Source: Nocardia acididurans
GTDB taxonomy: Bacteria > Actinomycetota > Actinomycetes > Mycobacteriales > Mycobacteriaceae
DNA: 64,000 nt
Direction of reading: 5' to 3'
Assembly (NCBI RefSeq): GCF_016741815.1
Contig: NZ_JAERRJ010000007.1
Span: forward strand, 372,001-436,000
The number at the start of each line of letters is the position of its first letter. The first letter of the stretch is position 1. The notes under the pieces were generated by a model. That model was given only the letters and a program-made list of their open reading frames with translations. It made no database searches and was not told the DNA's origin. Shown here piece by piece: positions 17,903 to 26,173 of the stretch. Both the position numbers and the translations under genes were made by a program.

Positions 17903-18934
17903 TCAGCCGGCCGTGGCGGTGCGGGCGCCGGAGGCCGCGCTGCGCGCGTGTCCGCGCGGGCGGCCCGGGTCGGTGACCACACCGAAGTCGATGAGGCCGG
18001 CGGCGGTGTCGAAGAGCGTGTCCTCGACCGGGCGCATGGTCCAGCCTAGGTCGCGGCGGGCCTTGTCGGAGCTGACGTGTTCCTCGTGGCCGAGGAAGCG
18101 GGCGGCGGTCCGGGCGGTGGGGTCGAAGCGGGCGCCGAGGCGGACCAGGACATCGGGCAGGACGCGGGTGGGGACGCGGTAGCGGGTGGCCAGGATGCGG
18201 GCCATGTCAGGGAGGGGGAGGAATTCACCGGCGACGATGTAGCGGTTACCGGCCGCGGCGGGCGTCTCCAGGGCGAGGCGGTGGGCGGTGGCGACATCGC
18301 GGACGTCGACGGGGCAGAAGCCGATGCGCGGAACCGCGGGGATCTCGCGGGCCATCAGGGCTCGGATCGCGTCGACGGAGGTGCCGACGCCGGCGCGCTG
18401 CACGGGGCCGAGGATCATGCCCGGATTGATCACGGCCAGTTCGGTTTCCGGGTGTTCGGCGGCGAAGTCCCAGGCGGCGCGTTCGGCGAGGGTCTTGCTC
18501 TTGGGGTAGGGGTCGCAGGCGTCGAGGACCGACCAGTCGTCCTCGGTGCAGCGGTGGTCGTGGCCCATGCGCACGGCGGCGATGGAGGAGGTGAGCACGA
18601 CGCGTTCCACTCCCCCGGCGGCGGCCGCACGCAGGACGCGCAGCGTGCCGTCCACGGCGGGGCGCACGAGTTCGTCCTCGCGCTTCGGCTCGGCGGCGGG
18701 GAAGGGCGAGGCGGCGTGCACGACATAGCGGCAGCCCGCGACGGCCTCGGCCCACCCGGCGTCGGAGGAGAGGTCCGCCTCGACCAGTTCCACGCCGGTG
18801 AGGTGTGCGGTGGCGGCGGTTTTCGCGAGCGAGCGCACGGTGCCGCGCACCTCGTACCCGCGCTCGCGGAGGTCGGTGACGATATGGCCGGCGAGGTAAC
18901 CCGAAACACCGGTCACGAGAACACGATTCGACAT
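17903..18934 (-). CDS. NAD(P)-dependent epimerase/dehydratase (extended SDR, dihydroflavonol-reductase-like)
   Basis: The 343-residue protein begins with a Rossmann motif, VLVTGVSGYLAGHI, and has the extended-SDR catalytic pair YPKSK (Tyr and Lys) with the upstream serine in VLTSSIAAVRMG. The layout matches the dihydroflavonol 4-reductase / 3-beta-HSD-like group, which reduces aldehydes or ketones with NAD(P)H. The substrate cannot be read from sequence. The ATG at 18934 has GGAG eight bases upstream; a GTG at 18943 would add three residues. It is divergent from a TetR gene with a near-perfect 17-bp palindrome between them, so it is probably that regulator's target. Confidence 0.88.
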   Translation of the reverse strand: MSNRVLVTGVSGYLAGHIVTDLRERGYEVRGTVRSLAKTAATAHLTGVELVEADLSSDAGWAEAVAGCRYVVHAASPFPAAEPKREDELVRPAVDGTLRVLRAAAAGGVERVVLTSSIAAVRMGHDHRCTEDDWSVLDACDPYPKSKTLAERAAWDFAAEHPETELAVINPGMILGPVQRAGVGTSVDAIRALMAREIPAVPRIGFCPVDVRDVATAHRLALETPAAAGNRYIVAGEFLPLPDMARILATRYRVPTRVLPDVLVRLGARFDPTARTAARFLGHEEHVSSDKARRDLGWTMRPVEDTLFDTAAGLIDFGVVTDPGRPRGHARSAASGARTATAG

Positions 18935-18957
18935 GCTTGCCACTCCGATCTAATCAC

Positions 18958-18974
18958 TGTTTAGAATCTGAACA
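18958..18974. promoter_or_regulatory. Candidate TetR operator
   Basis: TGTTTAGAATCTGAACA is a 17-bp palindrome centred on 18966 with one mismatched pair. A second repeat, GAATCT / AGATTC, overlaps it and extends to 18986. It sits in the 88-bp gap between the divergent epimerase and TetR genes. Confidence 0.65.
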
Positions 18975-19022
18975 ATGTATAGATTCACCGGGCACCCGCT
19001 GTCAACCCCTTACGCTCTTCGC

Positions 19023-19661
19023 ATGCCGCCGACGAAGGACCGCTACCACCACGGGGCGCTACGCGAAGAACTGCTGCGCGCCTCCCTGCACCTCATCGAG
19101 ACCGAGGGGCTGGCGGCGGTGAGCCTGCGCAAGGTGGCGCGCGCGGCGGGGGTCAGTCCAGGGGCGCCCTACCATCACTTCGCCGATCGGTCGGCCCTGC
19201 TGGCGGCGCTGAGCAGTCGCGGGTTCGAGCTGCTGCGGGACAGATTGGCGGCAGCCTGCACCTCGGCGGACACCATCATGGGGACGATGATCGCCATGGC
19301 TGACGCGTATGTCCGGTTCGCCCGGGAGCAGCCCGCCTACTTCCGGCTCATGTTCCGACCGGAACTCTCCCAGCCGGAGAAGAATCCGGAAACCGAGCAC
19401 GCGGGCGACGCCGCCTTCGCCGTGCTGGAAGATGCTGTCGCCGAGGCGATTCACGCCGGCGCACTACCCGCCGCCGAGGCCGACACCTTGATCATGGCCT
19501 GGTGGGCGATGGCGCACGGGCTCGCTTCCCTGGAGATCGACGGGAAGCTGGTGAAACGCGCCGGCGAGATGGGCACAACGGCCGACGCCTTGGCCGAACG
19601 CATCACCCGCCTGTTCGCGGGACTCATCGAAACCGCGCAGCACACGCGCTCCCTGGAATAG
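19023..19661 (+). CDS. TetR family transcriptional regulator
   Basis: The 212-residue product has an N-terminal TetR helix-turn-helix (about 25-62): LRKVARAAGVSPGAPYHHFADRSALL contains the recognition helix. The C-terminal part is the TetR_C_33-like ligand-binding region (AYVRFAREQPAYFRLMFRPEL). The ATG at 19023 fits the usual N-terminus (MPPTKDRYHHGALREELL); upstream in-frame starts lie in the operator region. It probably represses itself and the divergent epimerase. Its ligand is unknown. Confidence 0.92.
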   Translation: MPPTKDRYHHGALREELLRASLHLIETEGLAAVSLRKVARAAGVSPGAPYHHFADRSALLAALSSRGFELLRDRLAAACTSADTIMGTMIAMADAYVRFAREQPAYFRLMFRPELSQPEKNPETEHAGDAAFAVLEDAVAEAIHAGALPAAEADTLIMAWWAMAHGLASLEIDGKLVKRAGEMGTTADALAERITRLFAGLIETAQHTRSLE

Positions 19662-19689
19662 CGGAGTTTGCCTGTGCACCGAAAAGTGC

Positions 19690-19727
19690 TGGGTCGACCG
19701 AAAGACACTGGGCCGACCGAAAGACAC
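19690..19727. repeat. Two 19-bp tandem repeats
   Basis: The unit TGGGYCGACCGAAAGACAC occurs twice head to tail, with one difference. A degenerate third copy (matching mainly at ACCGAAA) may precede it at 19671-19689. It lies in the gap after the TetR gene and is not coding. Confidence 0.6.
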
Positions 19728-19784
19728 AGCCGCGGACCCGCGACAAACATGTGGCCGCCCGCTGCCGGCCCCGAAAACACTGTA

Positions 19785-19818
19785 GGGCGGTACCGGCTCT
19801 TTCGAACCGGTACCGCCC
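19785..19818. terminator. Convergent terminator between TetR and flavin monooxygenase
   Basis: A 12-bp perfect stem (GGGCGGTACCGG / CCGGTACCGCCC) with a 10-nt loop lies between the two convergent genes. No long T-run follows, but stem strength and position support a shared terminator. Confidence 0.7.
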
Positions 19819-19848
19819 CTGCCGACCGTCTCTCCGGGCGAGCCTCGA

Positions 19849-21339
19849 TCAGGCCGTGCGGCCGTAGCTGTAGTCGTCGAGCGGGAAGCTCACGGCGTGC
19901 CGGTGCGTGGTGAGGGTGCTGTTCGGGCGTAGCAGCGCCGCCTCACCGTGCTGGTTGAAGTAGTAGCTGCGGGCGGTGCCGCAGTCGCCGTCGTAGAACA
20001 CCGAGGAGCCGAGCTTGTCGGTGACGGTGTCCAGGAAGCGCTGGTTGGCGTCCTCGGTGACCTCGAAGGTCTGCTCGCCGCGGCGCAGCATCTCACCGAA
20101 GAGGCGGCCGATGTGCTTCATCTGCGCCTCGATGGTGGTGAAGTAGGACAGGCCGCTGTAGGAGTACGGGCTGTTGAGGCTCAGGAAGTTCGGGAACTTC
20201 GGCACGGTGATGCCCTCGTAGGCCTGGAAGCGGTTGTCGCGCCAGAACTTTCCGAGGTTCACGCCGTCGCGGCCGATGATCTCGATGGCCGGGAAGTTGA
20301 CGTCCCACAGGTTGAAGCCGGTGGCCAGCACCAGGGTGTCGATCTCGGTCTTGTGGCCGTCGGTGGTGACGATGCCGTCGGGCTCGATGTGGTCGATGGA
20401 GTTGGTCTCCAGGCGCACATGCGGCTCGTTGAAGATCTTGAAGTACTTGTTGGAGAAGGTGGGCCGCTTGCAGCCGAAATCGTAGTCCGGCGTCATGGCC
20501 TTGCGCGTCTTCTTGTCGCGCAACTGGCTGAACATATGCGCCTTGGCCAGCACGCCCGCGCCCTTGTTGAGCAGCTTGGCTTCCTTGAAGTGCAGCACGC
20601 CGACAACCATGAGCGCCTCGAGCATGGTGGTGTTCACCAGGCGGGCGGCCTTCTGGGTGGCGGGCACGCGCTGGAACAGCTTCTGCACGGCCGGCGGGAT
20701 CTCGAAGTCGACCTTGGGCACCACCCAGATGGCGGTGCGCTGGAAGACGGTGAGTTCGTCGACCTTCTCGGCCAGTTCGGGGGCCAGCTGCACGCCGGTC
20801 GCGCCGGTGCCGATGAGCGCGGCCTTGCGGCCGGTCAGGTCGTAGCTGTCGTCCCAGTCCGTGGAGTGGATGATCTTGCCCTGGAAGGTCTCGATACCGG
20901 GGAACGGCGGCGTGTAGGGCTGCGACAGGAAGCCGGTGGCGGTGAAAATGTAGCGGGCGGTGAGGGATTCACCGTTCTCGATGGCGACGACCCACTGCTG
21001 GTTCTCCTCGTCCCAGCGGGCCCCGCCCACCACGGTGTCGAAGCGCATGCGCCGGCGCAGGTCGTACTTGTCGGCCACGTGCTCGGCGTACTTCTTGAGC
21101 TCCGCGCCCGGCGCGAACAGCCGCGACCAGTTCGGGTTGGGCTCGAAGGAGTACGAGTAGGTGACCGAGGCGATGTCCACCGCCAGGCCCGGGTAGTGGT
21201 TGACATGCCAGGTGCCGCCGAGATCGTCCTCGCGCTCGAGGATCAGATAGTTGCTCAGACCGAGCCGATCGAGCTCGATGCCCGCGCCCATTCCCCCGAA
21301 TCCAGCACCGACCACGATGGCGTCGTACTGAGGTGCCAC
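19849..21339 (-). CDS. Flavin-containing monooxygenase, Baeyer-Villiger type
   Basis: The enzyme is expected to insert one oxygen atom into a ketone or to oxygenate a heteroatom, using FAD, NADPH and O2. The 496-residue product has the FAD Rossmann motif GAGFGG at 11-16, the Baeyer-Villiger fingerprint FQGKIIHSTDW at 152-162, and the NADPH motif GTGATG at 177-182. GGTWHVNHYPG is also typical of this group. The GTG at 21339 has GGGAGG upstream and gives the normal N-terminus just before the Rossmann strand; the open frame beyond it lies antisense to the TetR gene. The divergent TetR gene and the 22-bp palindrome between them suggest ligand-induced control. The substrate is unknown; steroids and cyclic ketones are typical in this family. 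Confidence 0.93.
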   Translation of the reverse strand: MAPQYDAIVVGAGFGGMGAGIELDRLGLSNYLILEREDDLGGTWHVNHYPGLAVDIASVTYSYSFEPNPNWSRLFAPGAELKKYAEHVADKYDLRRRMRFDTVVGGARWDEENQQWVVAIENGESLTARYIFTATGFLSQPYTPPFPGIETFQGKIIHSTDWDDSYDLTGRKAALIGTGATGVQLAPELAEKVDELTVFQRTAIWVVPKVDFEIPPAVQKLFQRVPATQKAARLVNTTMLEALMVVGVLHFKEAKLLNKGAGVLAKAHMFSQLRDKKTRKAMTPDYDFGCKRPTFSNKYFKIFNEPHVRLETNSIDHIEPDGIVTTDGHKTEIDTLVLATGFNLWDVNFPAIEIIGRDGVNLGKFWRDNRFQAYEGITVPKFPNFLSLNSPYSYSGLSYFTTIEAQMKHIGRLFGEMLRRGEQTFEVTEDANQRFLDTVTDKLGSSVFYDGDCGTARSYYFNQHGEAALLRPNSTLTTHRHAVSFPLDDYSYGRTA

Positions 21340-21373
21340 AGCGAACCTCCCTGCAGAATGTGAATCCCTTATC

Positions 21374-21395
21374 ACGGAATGACATCTCATTCCGT
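21374..21395. promoter_or_regulatory. Candidate TetR operator
   Basis: A perfect inverted repeat, ACGGAATGA-CATC-TCATTCCGT, lies between the divergent monooxygenase and TetR genes. The ATG at 21379, the most upstream start of the TetR frame, lies inside it, which argues that translation really begins at 21421. Confidence 0.75.
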
Positions 21396-21420
21396 TTGTG
21401 ATCACCGTATCATCGGGGCT

Positions 21421-22044
21421 GTGACGAAGCCATCCTCGAGAATCGAACGACGCAAGGCAGAACTCCGCCAGGAGATCATCGACACCGCATTCGTGTGCTT
21501 CGCCGAGAAGGGCTATCACGCCACCGGGATCGCCGATATCGCCGCCGAGCTGGGCATCGGGCACGGCACCTTCTACCGGTACTTCGCCAACAAGCGCGAG
21601 ATCATCGACCATGTCATCGACGATGTGGCCGCCCGCATCATCGAGACGCTCGGCACCGAGAACGCACCCGACGCCGCCGACTCGCTCGAGGAGTACCGCG
21701 AGCAGACCGAGCGCATCGGGCGCGCGCTCACCCGGATCCTGCTCGAGGACCGCCGCGTGGCGCAGCTGCTGCTGTTCCAGGCCACCGGCATCGACGCGGA
21801 ACTGACCACCCGGCTGTACGGGCTCATGGACACCGCCGACGCTCTGACCGCCGGATATCTCGAGCACGGCGTGGAACACGGTTACCTGCGTGCCGATCTG
21901 GATACCCGCAATACCGCACGCGCGGTGACGGGCATGATCCTCGCCGCCATCCTGCACGGGCTGCGCGATCCCGACGAGATGGAGACCGGCGACCTCACCC
22001 AGGCGATCCGGCGGCTGCTCGTGGACGGCATCCGCAAGGACTGA
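21421..22044 (+). CDS. TetR family transcriptional regulator
   Basis: The 207-residue product has a clear TetR helix-turn-helix in the first 65 residues (IADIAAELGIGHGTFYRYFANKREII). The C-terminal helices contain the all-alpha ligand pocket. The GTG at 21421 is preferred to the ATG at 21379 because the latter lies within the perfect 22-bp operator; a weak GGGG site precedes it. It probably represses the divergent Baeyer-Villiger-type monooxygenase and itself. Confidence 0.92.
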   Translation: MTKPSSRIERRKAELRQEIIDTAFVCFAEKGYHATGIADIAAELGIGHGTFYRYFANKREIIDHVIDDVAARIIETLGTENAPDAADSLEEYREQTERIGRALTRILLEDRRVAQLLLFQATGIDAELTTRLYGLMDTADALTAGYLEHGVEHGYLRADLDTRNTARAVTGMILAAILHGLRDPDEMETGDLTQAIRRLLVDGIRKD

Positions 22045-22111
22045 GCGGGCCGACCGGTCAGTGCGTATCAGGCAGGGGCGGCAGCGATTCGGACATGAGC
22101 CGATTGGCACA

Positions 22112-22669
22112 ATGACCCGCGTGACCCCCGAAGACGTACGCCGCAAACACTTCGGCAGAGCACCGTTCGGGCACCACGGCTACCACCCCGCCCAGGTGGA
22201 CGCCTTCTGCGCGCGCATCGCCGACACCATGCTCGGCCTCGACCACCTCACCGCCGCCGATATCCGGCAGATGCACTTCGACGGTGCGCCGCGCGGCAAT
22301 CGCGGGTACGACCCGGAACAGGTGGACGACTTCCTCGACCACGTGTGCATCGAACTGGAATTCCTGCGGCTGGGGCGGTCTCGCGTGCCCGCCGGGCGGT
22401 TCGAGGACACGCTGACCCACGACGATGTGCTGCGCATCCGGTTCTCCGCGCCGCCGAACGGGCTATCCGGGTACCGGGCCGAGGAGGTGGGTGCGTTCCT
22501 GGACCGGCTCGCCGCGACGCTGGCGCACCGCACACCGAACGGGCTCACCGCGGACGATGTGCGGCACATGGCTTTTCACACCGCGACGGACGGCGCGCCC
22601 GCCTACCATCGCGCCGAGGTGGACGCGTTTCTCGATCTGGTGGCGCAGCAGCTCGAGAAGATGCACTGA
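22112..22669 (+). CDS. Four-repeat DivIVA-domain-like protein
   Basis: The 185-residue product consists almost wholly of four copies of one module of about 40 residues (about 1-40, 44-83, 98-140, 143-183). Each reads DVRxxxFxxxxxGxxGYxxxxVDxFLD, the actinobacterial DivIVA N-terminal motif; examples are RGYDPEQVDDFLD-type segments at 66-77. True DivIVA/Wag31 has one such motif followed by a long coiled coil, which is absent here. DivIVA N-terminal motifs bind curved membranes, so a multivalent membrane-associated scaffold is a reasonable inference. The ATG at 22112 or the GTG at 22121 could be the start. A 19-bp tandem duplication covers the stop codon. Confidence 0.82.
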   Translation: MTRVTPEDVRRKHFGRAPFGHHGYHPAQVDAFCARIADTMLGLDHLTAADIRQMHFDGAPRGNRGYDPEQVDDFLDHVCIELEFLRLGRSRVPAGRFEDTLTHDDVLRIRFSAPPNGLSGYRAEEVGAFLDRLAATLAHRTPNGLTADDVRHMAFHTATDGAPAYHRAEVDAFLDLVAQQLEKMH

Positions 22670-22688
22670 GCTCGAGAAGATGCACTGA
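22651..22688. repeat. 19-bp tandem duplication spanning a stop codon
   Basis: GCTCGAGAAGATGCACTGA occurs twice in direct succession (22651-22669 and 22670-22688) without mismatch. The first copy encodes the last residues and stop of the DivIVA-like protein. The second copy is untranslated. Perfect identity suggests a recent slippage event. Confidence 0.9.
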
Positions 22689-22724
22689 GGGCTGCCCTAT
22701 CTCGTTCGATCCCAGGAGGTTCCG

Positions 22725-24119
22725 ATGGTGCTGACTCCGGAAGAGGTCGTCGTCGGACTGTTCGAGCGCACCGCCGCCACGGTGCCCGCCTATCGCACCT
22801 TCCTCGCCGAGCACGGTATCGACCCCGCCACGATCGGCTCCGCCGCAGATTTCAGCAAGCTGCCGCTGGTGGACAAGCCGGGGTATCTGCGCCGGTATCC
22901 GCTGCCCGAGCTGTGCCGGGACGGGCGGATCGCGGACATGATCGCCATGTCCTCAGGATCGACCGGGGAGCCCACGCCGTGGCCGCGATCGATGGGCGAT
23001 GAGCAAAGGACCACAGCGCGTTTCGAGCAGGTGTTCCGGGATGGTTTCCAGGCTGCGGAGCGGAGGACGCTGGCCGTGGTGTGCTTCGCACTGGGCACCT
23101 GGGTGGGCGGGCTGTACACGCTGGGCTGTGTGCGTGAGCTCGCCGCGCGCGGGTATCCGGTGACGACGGTCGCGCCCGGCAACAACAAGGCCGAGATTCT
23201 GCGCGTACTGCCCACTCTCGCACCGCATTTCGATCAGGTGGTGCTGCTCGGCTATCCGCCGTTCCTCAAGGATGTGATCGACTCCGGGCACGCCGAGGGC
23301 GTGCCGTGGGTGGACTACCGCATCAAATTGGTCACCGCCGGTGAGGTTTTCAGCGAGGAGTGGCGCACGCTGGTGGCGCAGCGCGCGCACTGCGATCCGC
23401 GCACCGATATCGCGTCGCTGTACGGCACCGCCGATGCGGGCGTGCTCGCCAACGAGACTCCACTGTCCGTGGAGATCCGGCGGCTGCTGGCCGCGCGGCC
23501 GGAGATCGCCCGCGAGCTCTTCGGCGAATCCCGCCTGCCGACTCTCGTGCAGTACGACCCGTATCACCGCTTCTTCGAAGCGGTCGACGGCACCCTGGTG
23601 GTCTCGGCCGACGGCGGAATTCCGTTGGTGCGCTATCACATTGCCGATGAAGGCGGGCTGATCCCGCATCATCGGATGCTCGACTTCCTGCACGCGCACG
23701 GCCTGCACCCGCGGACCGAGGGACCGGAGCAGCCCTTCGTCTATGTCTTCGGGCGCAGCCATTTCACGGTGTCGTTCTACGGCGCGAACATCTATCCGGA
23801 GAACATCACCGTCGGTCTGGAACGACCCGGCGTCGCGGAACATATCACCGGCAAGTTCGTGCTGGAGGTCGTATCCGACGGCGACGAGGACCGCCACCTG
23901 CAGATCAGCGTCGAACTCGCCCCCGGCACAGTCGCTTTCACCGGCCTCGCCACCCGCGTCGCCGACTCCGTGCACGCCGAACTGCTCCGCCTCAACAGCG
24001 AGTTCGCACACTATGTGCCCGCGCGCCGCCAGCGGCCCCGGGTGCTGCTGCACCCGCACGGGGATCCGGAGTATTTTCCGCCTGGCGTCAAACACCGGTA
24101 CACCCGGGCGCCCAGGTAG
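22725..24119 (+). CDS. Phenylacetate-CoA ligase-like adenylate-forming enzyme
   Basis: The 464-residue protein resembles PaaK and coenzyme F390 synthetases of the ANL superfamily, which adenylate a carboxylate (or AMP-ylate a cofactor) with ATP. It has the P-loop-like motif MSSGSTGEPTPW, the central YGTADAGVLANET and a C-terminal VFGRSHFTVSFYGANIYPENI where the PaaK-type C-terminal domain begins. The substrate is not predictable. It begins 56 bases after the DivIVA-like gene with GGAGG upstream of the ATG and is followed 41 bases later by a methyltransferase, so the two may be co-transcribed. Confidence 0.83.
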   Translation: MVLTPEEVVVGLFERTAATVPAYRTFLAEHGIDPATIGSAADFSKLPLVDKPGYLRRYPLPELCRDGRIADMIAMSSGSTGEPTPWPRSMGDEQRTTARFEQVFRDGFQAAERRTLAVVCFALGTWVGGLYTLGCVRELAARGYPVTTVAPGNNKAEILRVLPTLAPHFDQVVLLGYPPFLKDVIDSGHAEGVPWVDYRIKLVTAGEVFSEEWRTLVAQRAHCDPRTDIASLYGTADAGVLANETPLSVEIRRLLAARPEIARELFGESRLPTLVQYDPYHRFFEAVDGTLVVSADGGIPLVRYHIADEGGLIPHHRMLDFLHAHGLHPRTEGPEQPFVYVFGRSHFTVSFYGANIYPENITVGLERPGVAEHITGKFVLEVVSDGDEDRHLQISVELAPGTVAFTGLATRVADSVHAELLRLNSEFAHYVPARRQRPRVLLHPHGDPEYFPPGVKHRYTRAPR

Positions 24120-24160
24120 CTTGGAGATCGCCCCGGATCTCGGCCGACGCTGGAGGAACC

Positions 24161-24922
24161 ATGTGGGACCCGCAGCAATACCTCGTCTTCGACGATCACC
24201 GCGCCCGCCCGTACTTCGAGCTGCTGGCGCGGGTCGATGCGAAGAAACCGCGACGGGTGGTCGATCTCGGGTGCGGGCCGGGCAACCTCACGGTTCATCT
24301 GCCGCAGCGGTGGCCGGGCGCGGTGATCGAGGCGCTGGATTCCTCACCGGAAATGGTCGCCGCCGCGCGCTCGCGGGGGCTGTCGGCCGGACTCACCGAT
24401 GTGCGGGAGTGGCGGCCCGCGCCGGACACCGATGTGGTCGTGTGCAATGCGGTACTGCAATGGGTGCCGGGCCATGCGGAGCTGCTGCCCGGATGGGTGC
24501 GCGCGCTACCCGCTGGGGCATGGCTGGCCTTCCAGGTGCCGGGGAATTTCGACGCACCCTCGCACCGGGCGATCCGCGAGCTGGCGCACCGGGACGGCTG
24601 GCGCGACAAGCTGCGCGACAGCGGGATTCTGGAGCCGCGCGATGTGCTCGACCCCGAGGGGTACGCGCGGGTGCTCACCGCGTCCGGATGTGCGGTGGAC
24701 GCTTGGGAGACAACGTATCTGCAGGCGCTGAACGGGGATGATCCCGTGTTGGAGTGGGTGACGGGGACCGCGCTGACACCGGTGCGCACCGCGCTGGACG
24801 AGCAGGAATGGCAGCGGTTCCGCGCGGAGCTCGCCCCGCTCCTGCGTACCGCCTACCCGCGGCAACCAGACGGGACGACCTGGCTGCCGTTCCGGCGCAT
24901 CTTCGTGGTCGCGCACAAGTAG
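24161..24922 (+). CDS. tam: Trans-aconitate 2-methyltransferase-like
   Basis: This SAM-dependent methyltransferase is expected to monomethylate trans-aconitate, an inhibitor of the citric-acid cycle. The 253-residue product starts MWDPQQYLVFDDHRARPYFELL, the standard Tam N-terminus. Motif I is VVDLGCGPGNLT (about 34-45), acidic motif II is ALDSSPEM, and NAVLQWVPGH follows. GAGGAACC precedes the ATG. The C-terminus (GTTWLPFRRIFVVAHK) also matches the family. Confidence 0.88.
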   Translation: MWDPQQYLVFDDHRARPYFELLARVDAKKPRRVVDLGCGPGNLTVHLPQRWPGAVIEALDSSPEMVAAARSRGLSAGLTDVREWRPAPDTDVVVCNAVLQWVPGHAELLPGWVRALPAGAWLAFQVPGNFDAPSHRAIRELAHRDGWRDKLRDSGILEPRDVLDPEGYARVLTASGCAVDAWETTYLQALNGDDPVLEWVTGTALTPVRTALDEQEWQRFRAELAPLLRTAYPRQPDGTTWLPFRRIFVVAHK

Positions 24923-24971
24923 CCGCCGTGGCTCACGAGCCCCGCCACCGGATCAACTGTTCACGCGGGTT

Positions 24972-25334
24972 CTAGTACTCGGTATCAGCGAGGCGCTCGA
25001 GCAGTTCCGACCATTCGCTCACAATGCTTTCGGTCATGGCGCGGAAGCGTTCTGCCTCGGCGGGTGTCGTGGTCACGTGAACCATGAGCTCGACACTGCC
25101 CGGATGTACCGCCATCAGATCAGCGATGCGGGTGCGGGCCTCGGCTTCGGCCTGCTCCATGGACTGGGCTCGAACGGTACAGCTGAGTTCACCGGGCAGC
25201 CCGGTGGCCACCAATGTCCACACCTCCGAATCGTTTTCGGGTGGTGTCGCGGTGGCGAAGAACAAGCGGTCGCGCACTTGCCGGGACGTCGACGACTGAA
25301 CAGGACGGTCGGGGAGCCAGTGGGTGCGGTGCAT
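24972..25334 (-). CDS. Hypothetical protein, 120 residues
   Basis: This soluble protein has no recognised family. A beta-rich middle (SEVWTLVATGLPGELSCTVRAQSMEQAEAEARTRIADLM) is reminiscent of small HicB-like or DUF1902-type domains that gather charged helices after a strand pair, followed by a long helix (AEAERFRAMTESIVSEWSELLERL). GC usage matches its neighbours. It stands alone between the convergent methyltransferase gene and the CGNR gene. The 180 bases beyond its start show no other gene. Confidence 0.6.
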   Translation of the reverse strand: MHRTHWLPDRPVQSSTSRQVRDRLFFATATPPENDSEVWTLVATGLPGELSCTVRAQSMEQAEAEARTRIADLMAVHPGSVELMVHVTTTPAEAERFRAMTESIVSEWSELLERLADTEY

Positions 25335-25514
25335 GCGCAGACCCTAGCCGCACCGACCGACAACCGGCGAACCCGTCACGGCCGTGTCCGCGACACGGAC
25401 CGCACAGAACGCCCTGGTCGGTCGTCCACGAGAACCGCACCGCCGCTGGCGGTTTCGCGATACCCGGTACCCGCATCCGCCGGTCCCGGCGGATGCTCGA
25501 GGCGTGGCAGGTTG

Positions 25515-26090
25515 TCAGGCGTTGCGGGCGCGGAAGGCGGCGCTCTTGGAGCGGTTGCCGCAGACGGTCATATCGCACCAGCGGCGGGAGCCGGCGCGGG
25601 AGGTGTCGAGGTAGAGGCGGGTGCACCCGTCGCGGCCGCATTCTTTGATCCGCGCGGCGGTGGTGCCGAGCAGTTCGATTGTGGTGCGGGCGATTTCGGC
25701 CAGGGCCTGCTCCGCTGTCCCGGCGCGGCGGATGGTGCCGTCAGGGCGGAGGTCGATATCGGGCAGCGAGACCCGCGCGAATCGGTTGACCGCGCGCCGG
25801 GCAACGTCGGCGGTCGTGCTGTCCTGCCGCAGGTTCGGGGGCGGCAGCATCGCTCCGTCCTGCCGCACGTCGAACCGGCTCAGGGTCAGGTGGTAGGTGG
25901 CTTCGCGGAGGGTTTTGGCCTGCTCGAGCGTGTCGGCGTCCACAGCGGGGGCGCGGTCCAGCAGCCCTGCAGCTACGAACCAGTCACTCAGGTCGGCCGG
26001 GGTTGTCAGGGTGTCGGCGAAGTCCGTGCGGCGGGCCTTCACCGTGCCGATGAAGTCCAGAGTGAGGTTGCCGCTGACGAAGGTGAACAC
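25515..26090 (-). CDS. CGNR zinc-finger / ABATE domain transcription factor
   Basis: The 191-residue protein has the N-terminal ABATE domain (FVSGNLTLDFIGTV) and a C-terminal CGNR zinc finger, with the four cysteines in CGRDGC, then RRWCDMTVCGNRSK. This family is thought to be a stress-responsive, nucleic-acid-binding regulator. The start is a GTG at 26090. It is divergent from a DMT transporter; two inverted repeats lie in the 83-bp gap, suggesting that it controls the transporter and itself. Confidence 0.9.
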   Translation of the reverse strand: MFTFVSGNLTLDFIGTVKARRTDFADTLTTPADLSDWFVAAGLLDRAPAVDADTLEQAKTLREATYHLTLSRFDVRQDGAMLPPPNLRQDSTTADVARRAVNRFARVSLPDIDLRPDGTIRRAGTAEQALAEIARTTIELLGTTAARIKECGRDGCTRLYLDTSRAGSRRWCDMTVCGNRSKSAAFRARNA

Positions 26091-26105
26091 GGAGCCATCG
26101 TAACC

Positions 26106-26127
26106 CCCTTGACAGGTTATTCAAGGG
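26106..26127. promoter_or_regulatory. Inverted repeat in the CGNR/DMT intergenic region
   Basis: CCCTTGA and TCAAGGG form perfect 7-bp arms around 8 bases. A second repeat, GTAACC / GGTTAC, lies at 26140-26160. The first repeat contains a TTGACA hexamer on the plus strand (26109-26114) that could be a -35 element for the transporter. Confidence 0.55.
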
Positions 26128-26173
26128 AATGCGACGGTGGTAACCAGTTGAGGCGGTTACTGAGGAGGGTCTC

